A stretch of 32,986 nucleotides of DNA, from positions 1 to 32,986 of the forward strand of contig JAFZKA010000060.1 in assembly GCA_017551925.1 (NCBI GenBank). Direction: 5' to 3'. A model generated the notes under the pieces. The model had not been told where the DNA came from, ran no database searches, and saw only the letters and a program-made list of their open reading frames with translations. Positions 1-6,559 of this stretch are shown here, piece by piece (within the stretch, counting starts at the first letter, position 1; each line of letters opens with the position of its first letter). The stretch is from Bacteroidaceae bacterium (GTDB taxonomy: Bacteria > Bacteroidota > Bacteroidia > Bacteroidales > Bacteroidaceae). A program made the position numbers and the translations under genes.

Positions 1-729
1 ATGAGCCTTCTCAACACAGACCAGAAGCGTGAGAAAGAGCACATGGCTACCATGCTGACCATGGCTCGTGACTATGCACGCGGCAAGGGCTTCAAGGGCA
101 CATTCCTGATTGAGCCTAAACCATGCGAGCCTTCAAAGCACCAGTATGATGTTGACACCGAGACTGTTATCGGTTTCCTCAAGGCTCACAAGCTGGATAA
201 GGACTTCAAGGTAAACATCGAGGTTAACCACGCTACTCTGGCCGGTCACACATTTGAGCACGAACTGGCTTGCGCTGTTGACGCCGGTATGCTCGGTTCA
301 ATCGACGCTAACCGCGGTGATGCTCAGAACGGTTGGGATACCGACCAGTTCCCAATTGACCAGTACGAGCTTGTACAGGCTTGGATGGAGATCATCCGTA
401 ACGGTGGTCTTGGCACAGGTGGTACCAACTTCGACGCTAAGACACGTCGTAACTCAACTGATCTTGAGGACATCGCTATCGCTCACATCAGCGGTATGGA
501 TGCTATGGCTCACGCTCTTGAGTCAGCTGCAAAGCTGCTTGAGGAGTCACCCTACAAGAAGATGAAGGCTGAGCGTTACGCTTCATTCGACAGCGGTATG
601 GGTAAGAAGTTCGAGGAGGGCAAGATGACCTTCGAGGAGGCTTACGAGTACGGCAAGAAGGTTGACGAGCCTAAGCAGACCAGCGGCAAGCAGGAACTGT
701 ACGAGGCTATCGTTGCCATGTACGCTTAA
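1..729 (+). CDS. xylA: Xylose isomerase, 3' part (cut by window edge)
   Basis: Interconverts D-xylose and D-xylulose in the cytoplasm, the first step feeding xylose into the pentose phosphate pathway. The 242 residues visible are the C-terminal half of a family protein of about 440 residues; the frame is open at base 1, so the first ATG here is almost certainly internal. The metal and substrate ligands typical of the class II enzyme are present: E38 and K40 in IEPKP, E74 and H77 in IEVNHA, D102 in SIDANRGD, D113 and D115 in WDTDQF, and D145 in NFDAKTRR. The sequence closely resembles the Bacteroides and anaerobic-fungal enzymes as I remember them. Codon use is that of a well-expressed gene (GGT, CGT, AAC, AAG). 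A strong terminator follows 16 nt after the stop, so this is the last gene of its transcript. Upstream neighbours, possibly xylulokinase, are not visible. Confidence 0.97.
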   Translation: MSLLNTDQKREKEHMATMLTMARDYARGKGFKGTFLIEPKPCEPSKHQYDVDTETVIGFLKAHKLDKDFKVNIEVNHATLAGHTFEHELACAVDAGMLGSIDANRGDAQNGWDTDQFPIDQYELVQAWMEIIRNGGLGTGGTNFDAKTRRNSTDLEDIAIAHISGMDAMAHALESAAKLLEESPYKKMKAERYASFDSGMGKKFEEGKMTFEEAYEYGKKVDEPKQTSGKQELYEAIVAMYA

Positions 730-745
730 TCCACAAGCATCAATC

Positions 746-777
746 AAAAAAGGCTCGGAATTTCCGAGCCTTTTTTT
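746..777 (+). terminator. Rho-independent terminator of xylA
   Basis: A near-perfect inverted repeat (arms 746-760 and 762-776, GGCTCGG over CCGAGCC at the GC-rich core) is flanked by an A run on the left and a run of seven T on the right. It begins 16 nt after the xylA stop. The symmetric A and T runs would let it work in both directions. Confidence 0.93.
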
Positions 778-782
778 GTCCG

Positions 783-1104
783 CATTAGGGACGGTTCCTT
801 TTGTGGACAACGCAGAACTGTCAGTTTGGGGAGCAGCCGCTCCTTGGCTACGCAAGACCTTTCCGGACCCTAAACGGCGAACTCCTCCATCATAGCCACC
901 TTCGGTGTCTATTCGTCGTCAGACAAGCGCCGTTTTTAACGGGATCCTCCCAAGGTCTTGCGCTTAACGCCAAGTCACTGAATGCTCCCCAAACTGACAG
1001 TTCTGCTTCTGCAAATCGCAGGCTTTGATACCGATCTCCCAAAAAGTTCTGTGCACCTTGGAATAATTTCAGCACACAGAAATAACCGTTCTTATTGTGT
1101 CATA
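783..1104. repeat. MITE-like noncoding element with inverted ends
   Basis: A 322-nt noncoding stretch bounded by inverted copies of the dispersed repeat found elsewhere in the window. The left end (784-805, core AGGGACGGTTCC) matches the reverse complement of the right end (1075-1096) at 16 of 22 positions. The right portion (about 1027-1105) is also colinear with 20829-20912 upstream of proS, sharing the block CCCAAAAAGTT about 35 nt before the repeat core. Between the ends lies a long hairpin, annotated separately. No open frame here looks protein-like and no transposase is visible, so a non-autonomous mobile or REP-like element is the best reading. Boundaries are approximate and no target-site duplication was recognised. 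Confidence 0.6.
812..1006. repeat. 195-nt long hairpin with 24-bp perfect outer stem
   Basis: Nested inverted repeats can be read directly. The outer arms 812-835 and 983-1006 are perfect over 24 bp. Inside them pair 843-848 with 969-974, 851-861 with 952-962 (11 bp), 865-870 with 941-947 (one bulge), and 872-879 with 929-936; a tip hairpin CACCTTCGGTG sits at 898-908. The whole would fold into one long, nearly continuous stem as RNA or as single-stranded DNA. It lies centrally within the 783-1104 element. It could be the folded core of a mobile element, a structured RNA, or a strong terminator; the sequence does not decide between these. Confidence 0.8.
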
Positions 1105-1125
1105 TTAGAGAAAGATATATCTTTG
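1094..1125 (+). promoter_or_regulatory. Promoter of the small-protein/GNAT pair
   Basis: A Bacteroidetes-type promoter: ATTG at 1094-1097, a 20-nt spacer, then TATCTTTG at 1118-1125, matching the TTTG-N19-21-TAnnTTTG consensus. The start codon at 1153 lies 27 nt downstream of the -7 box. The -33 box falls within the tail of the dispersed repeat (TTATTGTGTCA), so the repeat seems to supply half of this promoter. Confidence 0.65.
1111..1124. promoter_or_regulatory. Perfect 14-bp palindrome over the -7 box (candidate operator)
   Basis: AAAGATATATCTTT is a perfect palindrome covering seven of the eight bases of the -7 element. A second, looser AT-rich palindrome (AATAT, six bases, ATATT; 1137-1152) abuts the start codon of the 52-aa gene. 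Placement on the promoter suits autorepression, as is usual for toxin-antitoxin operons. The function is inferred. Confidence 0.45.
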
Positions 1126-1152
1126 CGATGTAATTCAATATAATTTAATATT

Positions 1153-1311
1153 ATGGCAACACCAATCAGACCAATACCTGTAGTGACAGGTGACGATGCA
1201 GCACGCTTCGTAGAAGCTGCTGAAGCTGCGGAACGTAATCCGCACACAGTAGAACTTGAAATGTCGCGCGAGGATTTCAACAAGATTATGTCAACGGCAC
1301 AAATCTATTAA
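1153..1311 (+). CDS. Small 52-aa protein, putative antitoxin partner of GNAT
   Basis: A 52-residue frame beginning MATPIRPIPVVTGDDAARF and ending STAQIY. The N-terminal Pro-rich opening is followed by a helix-prone Ala/Glu segment (about 14-28) and a second short helix around MSREDFNKIM (37-46). It is not recognisably ribbon-helix-helix (DUF1778/TacA), the usual partner of toxic GNAT proteins, and I know of no characterised family for it. Support for its being real comes from a good promoter 27 nt upstream, a spacing of only two bases to the next gene, and its position as first gene of the pair, where antitoxins normally sit. The sequence resembles short conserved proteins in Bacteroides and Prevotella often found before GNAT genes, but that is from memory and unverified. 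Confidence 0.7.
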   Translation: MATPIRPIPVVTGDDAARFVEAAEAAERNPHTVELEMSREDFNKIMSTAQIY

Positions 1312-1313
1312 CT

Positions 1314-1904
1314 ATGGGATTTCTTGCCGACAAGTGTATTTTCAAACTGCTTACACGTGAAGTTATTAGCTCGTGCAAGCAGTTTTCTTGTGGATATGAT
1401 GACTTGGACGAATACTTTTTGAAAGACTCGCCATTATGGGCCGATCAGATGTATGGTAAAACCTATTGCTTTGTTTTAAAGGATGATCCACAAACTATTG
1501 TGTGTGCTTTCTCTCTATCAAATGAGACAATCCGTGTAGATTTACTACCTAGCAGCAGAAAGAAACAGTTTCTTAAAACAATACCTAAGGACAAACGAAT
1601 TCGTCGTTATCCGGCGGTATTGATCGGTAGACTTGGAGTTGACGTTAAGTTCTCGAATAAAGGAATAGGTACAGAACTTATGCAGATTATCAAGTTCTGG
1701 TTTATTGAACCCGATAATAAGGCTGCTGTGCGTTATTTGGCCGTAGATGCTCTAAACAATCCTCATACAATGAATTATTATGAAAAGAACGGTTTTGTTT
1801 GCTTGTTCAAGGATGAAGAACAGGAGGCAAGCAGTTCAAGACTGAAATTACCATTAAAAACACGTTACATGTATTTTGACTTGATAGATGTCATTAGAAA
1901 ATAA
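1314..1904 (+). CDS. GNAT-family N-acetyltransferase, putative toxin
   Basis: A 196-residue GCN5-related acetyltransferase. The acetyl-CoA-binding motif A is seen at about 101-125 (AVLIGRLGVD, then NKGIGTELM, where the pyrophosphate loop is KGIG at 116-119). A candidate catalytic tyrosine lies in NYYEKNGF (Y155/Y156), a position matching the conserved Tyr of TacT/AtaT-type toxins that acetylate aminoacyl-tRNA. The length is slightly above the usual 160-190 for that group. The gene starts two bases after the stop of the 52-aa partner, so the two should be translationally coupled. Base composition is more AT-rich, with more AAA/ATA/TTA codons, than the flanking xylA and esterase genes, suggesting acquisition. 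Toxicity is inferred from gene pairing and family resemblance; an ordinary acetyltransferase cannot be excluded. Confidence 0.85.
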   Translation: MGFLADKCIFKLLTREVISSCKQFSCGYDDLDEYFLKDSPLWADQMYGKTYCFVLKDDPQTIVCAFSLSNETIRVDLLPSSRKKQFLKTIPKDKRIRRYPAVLIGRLGVDVKFSNKGIGTELMQIIKFWFIEPDNKAAVRYLAVDALNNPHTMNYYEKNGFVCLFKDEEQEASSSRLKLPLKTRYMYFDLIDVIRK

Positions 1905-1945
1905 AACTCCTAATACTTAATATAGGGTGTTGATTCTTTACTGTT

Positions 1946-1977
1946 CCTGATTACTTCAAACTATCGGGTCCTTTTTT
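1946..1977 (+). terminator. Possible terminator after GNAT gene
   Basis: CCTGAT (1946-1951) can pair with ATCGGG (1963-1968) using one G-U pair, followed by a run of six T. The stem is short and the loop is 11 nt, so the call is weak. The position 40 nt after the GNAT stop is suitable. Confidence 0.35.
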
Positions 1978-1981
1978 ATAA

Positions 1982-2012
1982 TGACACAGAAGGGGCTGTC
2001 CCTATTGTGTCA
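1982..2012. repeat. Single copy of the dispersed palindromic repeat
   Basis: TGACACA (1982-1988) and TGTGTCA (2006-2012) pair perfectly around a GGG/CCC inner match, an imperfect palindrome of the same family as the copies near 1090, 14040 and 20900. The last three bases are the reverse complement of the stop codon of the minus-strand esterase gene, so the repeat abuts and forms the gene's end. It may act as terminator for both convergent genes. Confidence 0.7.
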
Positions 2013-3185
2013 CTTGAAGAGGTACTGGGCGAACTCGTGGAGGGATTTGCGCCAGACTTGCCATTCGTGGTCGCCGGGGTAGGAGTTGAATTTTACTTTT
2101 ACGCCGGAGTCCTGCATTTTCTTGACTATGTTGCGGGTGTGGTCGATGCGGGGATCCTGCTCGCCGCAGCTCAGGAAGAATACGTCAAACTGCTTGTTGA
2201 AGTTCTTGGTGTCGGTGAGGATACCGGGGCACTCTGCTTCCAGATCAAAGTTTGATGCGCCCTGGATGCCGCCGAACATTCCGGTGGAGAATACACCCAC
2301 ATTGGCAAAGACCTCAGGGTCACGCAGGCCGATGTAGAATGCCTGGCCGCCACCCATGGATAGGCCGCACATAGCGCGGCTCTTGCGGTCTTTCTTGACG
2401 CGGTAGTTCTTTTCAATAAAAGGTATGACGTTGTCGATAAGTTCGCTGCGGAATGTCTGCATGCCTTGCCAACTATAGCCGCCGCCCATGCCGCCGCTGC
2501 GTGACTGTACGTTACTGTTAGAGCTTACAACTATCATAGGCACTGCCTTCTTTGCGGCAATCAGGTTATCCATAATCATTGCGGTACGGCCCTGTTCCAT
2601 CCATCCGCGATGATCTTCACCGCCGCCGTGCTGGATATAGACTACAGGGTAGGAGTCCTTGCTTTCATTATATCCTGCAGGGGTATAGACCATGACTGGA
2701 CGCCATGCGTTCTCAACGTTTGAGAAATAATATACGGTACGGACCTCACCGTGCGGTACATCCTGAACCTCAAAGACATCCATGCCGGATTCCTTAATCT
2801 CAATGGCACTTGTCCAGCGGCTACAGCCGTAGAAGGGCTGGCTGGCGGGATCTGAAACTGATACGTTGTCAATGAACAGGTTGTAGTAGTGGAATCCGGG
2901 TACCTGAGGACTGGTGGTAACGGTCCATTGACCGCCTTCAGTCTTGGTCATGTCATACTTGGTACCGCCCAAGTCAATCTGGACTGTCTGGGCCTGTGGA
3001 GCCTGTACGCGGAACATTACACTGTTATCGGCCAATACACGTGGGTAAGAGTTGCGGTTGATGTTGGTGACCGGTGAGTATGAACCCTCGGGGAATGATT
3101 CGCGACGGAAACCGCCCTGCGGCTGAGCGAAGGACGATGTTGATGCTACTAATAGGGTTAGTAATGCGATTGAAAGATGTTTCAT
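2010..3185 (-). CDS. Exported CE1-type esterase (feruloyl/acetylxylan esterase-like)
   Basis: A 391-residue alpha/beta-hydrolase of the esterase D/CE1 group, which removes ester-linked feruloyl or acetyl groups from plant polysaccharides; the exact substrate cannot be read. Residues 1-20 form a signal peptide ending SSFA|Q. About 35-135 is an N-terminal beta-sandwich of the CBM48/E-set type common before this domain. The catalytic domain is about 150-391, with an oxyanion-region HGGGED at 186-191, nucleophile Ser276 in GLSMGG, likely acid Asp344 in GEQD, and His373 in GDHEWQVW. It is last in a minus-strand run behind the SDR gene (21-nt gap). A paralogue of similar layout lies at 15392, with its nucleophile also at residue 276. 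The stop codon lies in the edge of a dispersed repeat. Confidence 0.9.
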   Translation of the reverse strand: MKHLSIALLTLLVASTSSFAQPQGGFRRESFPEGSYSPVTNINRNSYPRVLADNSVMFRVQAPQAQTVQIDLGGTKYDMTKTEGGQWTVTTSPQVPGFHYYNLFIDNVSVSDPASQPFYGCSRWTSAIEIKESGMDVFEVQDVPHGEVRTVYYFSNVENAWRPVMVYTPAGYNESKDSYPVVYIQHGGGEDHRGWMEQGRTAMIMDNLIAAKKAVPMIVVSSNSNVQSRSGGMGGGYSWQGMQTFRSELIDNVIPFIEKNYRVKKDRKSRAMCGLSMGGGQAFYIGLRDPEVFANVGVFSTGMFGGIQGASNFDLEAECPGILTDTKNFNKQFDVFFLSCGEQDPRIDHTRNIVKKMQDSGVKVKFNSYPGDHEWQVWRKSLHEFAQYLFK

Positions 3186-3206
3186 ATCTGTTGTGATTAG
3201 GTTGGT

Positions 3207-4001
3207 TCAAAGGTGATAGTATGATGCAAGGATGCGGTCGTACCATTTTGCGGGGAGGATTGTCTTGAGCGTAACTGACAGCCGCTGGACGAATGTTGCT
3301 ATGATGTAGCGGTTGGCAGGGCGGCGCTTGCGTACTATGCGGCTGATGCGGCGGGCCAGATAGTCGGGCTGCAGACCGGAGCGCTCATCACTCTCAATAC
3401 CTTTCATTGATTCGCTGTAGCCTGGATAGGCAGTAGTAGCCTCTGGCGGGAGATTCTTGCTGCGTGCAGCGGTGAATCCGGTAAAGAAATCTCCGGGATT
3501 GATTATCGTAACGTGGATGCCGAACTGACGTACCTCAAGACGCAGCGCCTCACAATATCCCTCAATGGCAAACTTACTGGCAGAGTACATGCCCTGATAG
3601 GGCAGGCCCATAAGTCCGCCTATGGAACTGATGCAGATGATATGGCCGTGATGCTGTTTGCGCATGATAGGGACCACCTGGTTGAGAAGTCTTACCATAC
3701 CCATAAAGTTGACGTCCATCTGGCGCTGTGCATCTTCTGATGATGTGAACTCAAGCGGTCCTCCTACGCCCATGCCGGCATTGCTGACAACGGTATCAAT
3801 GCGGCCCTCTTTTTCAATTACGCTGTTTACGGCACTGCGGAGTGATGATTCATCCTGGACATCGGCCTTAAGATATGTTACGCCAGGTATCTGTTGTGAG
3901 TCTCTACGATATGTACCATAGACTTTATGGCCGTCAGCACATAATTGTTGAGCCATGGCGCGGCCGAAGCCCGATGTTATGCCGGTAATAAGTATGACCA
4001 T
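3207..4001 (-). CDS. Short-chain dehydrogenase/reductase (SDR), classical type
   Basis: A 264-residue cytoplasmic oxidoreductase using NAD(P)H. The Rossmann cofactor motif TGITSGFG is at 6-13, NAG at 74-76, Asn98 in VNFMG, Ser125/Ser126 in ICISSIGG, and the catalytic pair Tyr139 and Lys143 in YSASK. A dinucleotide-side Arg at 32-33 (YRRD) suggests, but does not prove, NADPH preference. The C-terminal 50 residues are basic and end in a hydrophobic stretch, as in SDRs of lipid or steroid type. The substrate is unknown. The start is one nucleotide after the stop of the mscS-like gene, so the two are probably co-transcribed and coupled; the esterase follows 21 nt later. Confidence 0.93.
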   Translation of the reverse strand: MVILITGITSGFGRAMAQQLCADGHKVYGTYRRDSQQIPGVTYLKADVQDESSLRSAVNSVIEKEGRIDTVVSNAGMGVGGPLEFTSSEDAQRQMDVNFMGMVRLLNQVVPIMRKQHHGHIICISSIGGLMGLPYQGMYSASKFAIEGYCEALRLEVRQFGIHVTIINPGDFFTGFTAARSKNLPPEATTAYPGYSESMKGIESDERSGLQPDYLARRISRIVRKRRPANRYIIATFVQRLSVTLKTILPAKWYDRILASYYHL

Positions 4002-4002
4002 A

Positions 4003-4923
4003 TCAGTTGTTTATGGTTATGTTCATATGCGGGTACTCAAAGTGGAATCCCTGCTTGGGCAACTCTGTAAAGAGAGCCTTGTTCAGGTCAAACTTGACAG
4101 GCCAATAATCCTGTGAGTTTACCCATACTCTTGCTATGAATGTGATTGTACTGTCATTCATGGAACTGAGCATGGACGTTGGGTCAGCCGCACCATCAGT
4201 CTTGGAGTCAAGAACACGTTTGTCGGCATTCAGTATCTTGAGAATAGCTTTGATACATTTTTCAGCGTCAGTGTCATATGCCAGGTTGATCTCTATGTCA
4301 AGGCGACGTATGGGCTTGGCTGAATAGTTGTCAATATTGCCGTTTGAGAGTGCACCGTTGGGGATTATTATTTCACGGTTGTCAGGTGTGATAATCTTGG
4401 TGTTCACTATTGATACCTCTTTTACCGTACCGCTGTAACCTTGGGCATTGATAAAATCACCGGCCTTGAAGGGCTTGAATACCAGAATCATTAGTCCGCC
4501 GGCAAAATTGGATACCGTTCCGCTGAGTGCCATACCGATGGCCATGCCTCCGGCGGCCAGGAGCGCTGCAAGTGATGTGGTGTTTATACCCAGAGTACCT
4601 ATGGTTATGACAATAAGCAGTACGGTCAATGTTATTGATACGAGCGATGTTACGAATGTAGCCAGAGTACGCTCGGTTTCACGTTTTATGAACAACTTGG
4701 TGAGCCCTTTCTTGACTCTCCTTATTATCCATGCGCCCACAAAATATATTACGATAGCGGCAAGCAATTTTAATCCGAAATCTATAGCACTCTGCAAAAG
4801 TCCCTGAAGGAATGTATCAGGGTCTTGTCTGACTTGTGAAATCAGGTTGCTGGTTGCCGCCTTGATGGAGTCATTCACATTAATAACCGTATTCGGGTCA
4901 ATTGTTGTCTGAAGAAATGTCAT
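4003..4923 (-). CDS. Small-conductance mechanosensitive channel, MscS family
   Basis: A 306-residue inner-membrane channel that opens under membrane tension to release solutes during osmotic downshock. Counted from the chosen start, an N-terminal segment with a hydrophobic helix (about 48-68) precedes a second membrane region (about 86-110) and the pore helix rich in Ala/Gly (LAALLAAGGMAIGMALSG, about 117-134). The MscS beta domain follows, with FKPFKAGDFI and PNGALSNGNIDNYS. The frame is open 48 nt further upstream, but those 16 residues look noncoding and overlap the promoter region, so I chose the ATG at 4923 giving MTFLQTTIDP. It heads the minus-strand group with the SDR and esterase genes and is divergent from the TPR-HTH gene at 4988. 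Confidence 0.93.
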   Translation of the reverse strand: MTFLQTTIDPNTVINVNDSIKAATSNLISQVRQDPDTFLQGLLQSAIDFGLKLLAAIVIYFVGAWIIRRVKKGLTKLFIKRETERTLATFVTSLVSITLTVLLIVITIGTLGINTTSLAALLAAGGMAIGMALSGTVSNFAGGLMILVFKPFKAGDFINAQGYSGTVKEVSIVNTKIITPDNREIIIPNGALSNGNIDNYSAKPIRRLDIEINLAYDTDAEKCIKAILKILNADKRVLDSKTDGAADPTSMLSSMNDSTITFIARVWVNSQDYWPVKFDLNKALFTELPKQGFHFEYPHMNITINN

Positions 4924-4942
4924 AATATGATGTTTGGTGATG

Positions 4943-4950
4943 TAAAAATA
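4943..4950 (-). promoter_or_regulatory. Possible -7 box for the mscS-like operon
   Basis: On the minus strand this reads TATTTTTA, seven of eight bases of TAnnTTTG, 19 nt before the ATG at 4923. No clear -33 box is seen at the usual distance. Confidence 0.35.
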
Positions 4951-4972
4951 GGAATTATTCCCCAAAATCAAC

Positions 4973-4980
4973 TATTTTTG
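4973..4980 (+). promoter_or_regulatory. -7 box just before the TPR-HTH gene
   Basis: TATTTTTG matches TAnnTTTG exactly, but it ends only seven nt before the ATG at 4988. If used, the transcript would be leaderless or nearly so. No good -33 box is visible 19-21 nt upstream. Confidence 0.4.
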
Positions 4981-4987
4981 GCGTGAT

Positions 4988-6544
4988 ATGAAAAAGCAAA
5001 CCTTATTTCTGATTCTTGTCCTTGTTTTATGCTCTTGCGCCGGGAGCAGTATGAAGGAACTTAAGAGTGCCGAACAGGCTCTTGAAAGCAGTCCTGTTGA
5101 GGCCGGTCGCATTTTGGACAACGTCAACCCCGAGAATTTGAGTGGCAGACAGGCCGCATTGTACGGACTGTTACGTACACGTGTTGATTATATTACAGGA
5201 AAAGATATAGAATCTGATTCGTTGGCCAGGATAGCAACTGATTATTGGGGCAGCCGCCGTAAAGGCAGATACAATGCCATGAGTTGGACTGCTCTGGGAT
5301 TTGCATATTCATCAATGGAGAGAGATGCAGAGGCTATTTTTACACTTCTCAAGGCAAAGGAACTCTATAAGGACACACTTTCAAGGGATTATGCCGATGT
5401 GGTAAGTCTTTTGGGGCGTCATTTTCTGCGTCGGGGACTTTATGAAGAGGCTGAAAATGCTTTTTCTGAAAGCCGGATTCTTTATCATAACCTTGGTGAC
5501 AAGAGACTGGAGTCTTTCTCAGAATACAATCTGGGCAAGGTCTATTTTGAGCAGAAGGATTACAGAAAGGCTCAGGGTATAATGGAGAGGAAACTGACTG
5601 ATATAAATCTGGAGCCGGCATACCGCAATAACTGCAATCTCTATATGGCGCATATTCTTAACGGAATATATAATATGGAGAGGGCTCGTGAGGAACTGAA
5701 TTATGTGAATGCATATATAGCAAGGTGCAATAATGACGAGGACCTGTCTGCGGGATATGCAATGAAGGGCATAGCATTATATTACCTGCATGAAAATGAT
5801 TCATCATTTATCTATCTTGAACGTGCGCACAGGCTTTCAAATGATTTGCCGACCAAGATTTTTGCTGTCAAGGGTCTTGAACAGGTGGCTACTCAGGTAA
5901 GGCAGTTCCAGGCTGCATGGAATGCTGAAATGCTTAACAAACAGTATCAGCAGGAACTTGACGCTCTTTCAAATGAGTCAGAGATAACACAGATACGTTT
6001 ACAGTATAATGATGAAATTCAGCAGCATAAGTTCAAGGCCAGAATGTCAAGACTGGTGCTTTATATCATATTGCTGCTGATTGTCTTTATTGCAGCAATA
6101 GTGATATTCAATATCCAGCGTGACCGCAGGAGAGAGGCATATTATCTGAAGAAGTATGATGACCAGATTCAGAAACAGATTGAGGAGAAAACTAACTCTG
6201 ACGGAAACCGCCTGTTGGAGGCCTGTGATGCATTCCGTACAGGAATCGCGTTTAATCTGGTCAATGATATAGCCATGCAGCACCGTTCATTCAGGCAAGA
6301 GGAGAGGGATGTGGTAGTACATGACATAAATCTTTATTTTGCCTCTCCGATAGCCCTGTTGCGTGCTGAGATGGGTAAGGTGAGTCAGCAGGAGATTAAT
6401 CTGATTTTCTGCACTTTGCTTGGCTTTGATCAGGAAATGACCGCTGATATCATGTGTACTTCACGCTCAAATCTGAGAAGCATCAAATCCCGACTCAAGT
6501 CTAAGATATCGGCTGATACGTTCTCTCTTTATTTCAAAGAGTGA
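4988..6544 (+). CDS. Membrane-anchored TPR protein with C-terminal HTH domain
   Basis: A 518-residue probable transmembrane regulator. It opens with a signal sequence carrying a lipobox (LCSC, Cys17). About 25-320 is a tetratricopeptide array with typical A/Y spacing (for example GRHFLRRGLYEEAENAFSES at 143-162 and KVYFEQKDYRKA at 184-195). A coiled segment (about 318-350) leads to one membrane helix at 355-376, followed by basic residues (QRDRRR), which puts the TPRs outside and the C-terminus in the cytoplasm. The last part, about 408-516, holds a candidate helix-turn-helix at about 465-507 (SQQEINLIF to KSRLKSKI), resembling sigma region 4/LuxR folds. This same domain is found again in the protein at 19715. 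The layout suggests a one-component sensor passing an envelope signal to DNA; ligand and targets are unknown. It may belong to a DUF6377-like family; that is unverified. Confidence 0.85.
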   Translation: MKKQTLFLILVLVLCSCAGSSMKELKSAEQALESSPVEAGRILDNVNPENLSGRQAALYGLLRTRVDYITGKDIESDSLARIATDYWGSRRKGRYNAMSWTALGFAYSSMERDAEAIFTLLKAKELYKDTLSRDYADVVSLLGRHFLRRGLYEEAENAFSESRILYHNLGDKRLESFSEYNLGKVYFEQKDYRKAQGIMERKLTDINLEPAYRNNCNLYMAHILNGIYNMERAREELNYVNAYIARCNNDEDLSAGYAMKGIALYYLHENDSSFIYLERAHRLSNDLPTKIFAVKGLEQVATQVRQFQAAWNAEMLNKQYQQELDALSNESEITQIRLQYNDEIQQHKFKARMSRLVLYIILLLIVFIAAIVIFNIQRDRRREAYYLKKYDDQIQKQIEEKTNSDGNRLLEACDAFRTGIAFNLVNDIAMQHRSFRQEERDVVVHDINLYFASPIALLRAEMGKVSQQEINLIFCTLLGFDQEMTADIMCTSRSNLRSIKSRLKSKISADTFSLYFKE

Positions 6545-6559
6545 CTCAGAAACAGATTC

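Noticed and set aside
801-1075. Open frames on both strands inside the 783-1104 element
   Set aside because: Both come from the inverted repeat (QTDSSA-type strings are read from each arm) and have no start signals.
783-1104. CRISPR array or tRNA-like hairpin
   Set aside because: There are no regular direct repeats with unique spacers, and the fold is one long stem, not a cloverleaf.
1092-1283. 63-aa minus-strand frame opposite the 52-aa gene
   Set aside because: It is the shadow of the plus-strand gene, which has the promoter and the coupling to GNAT.
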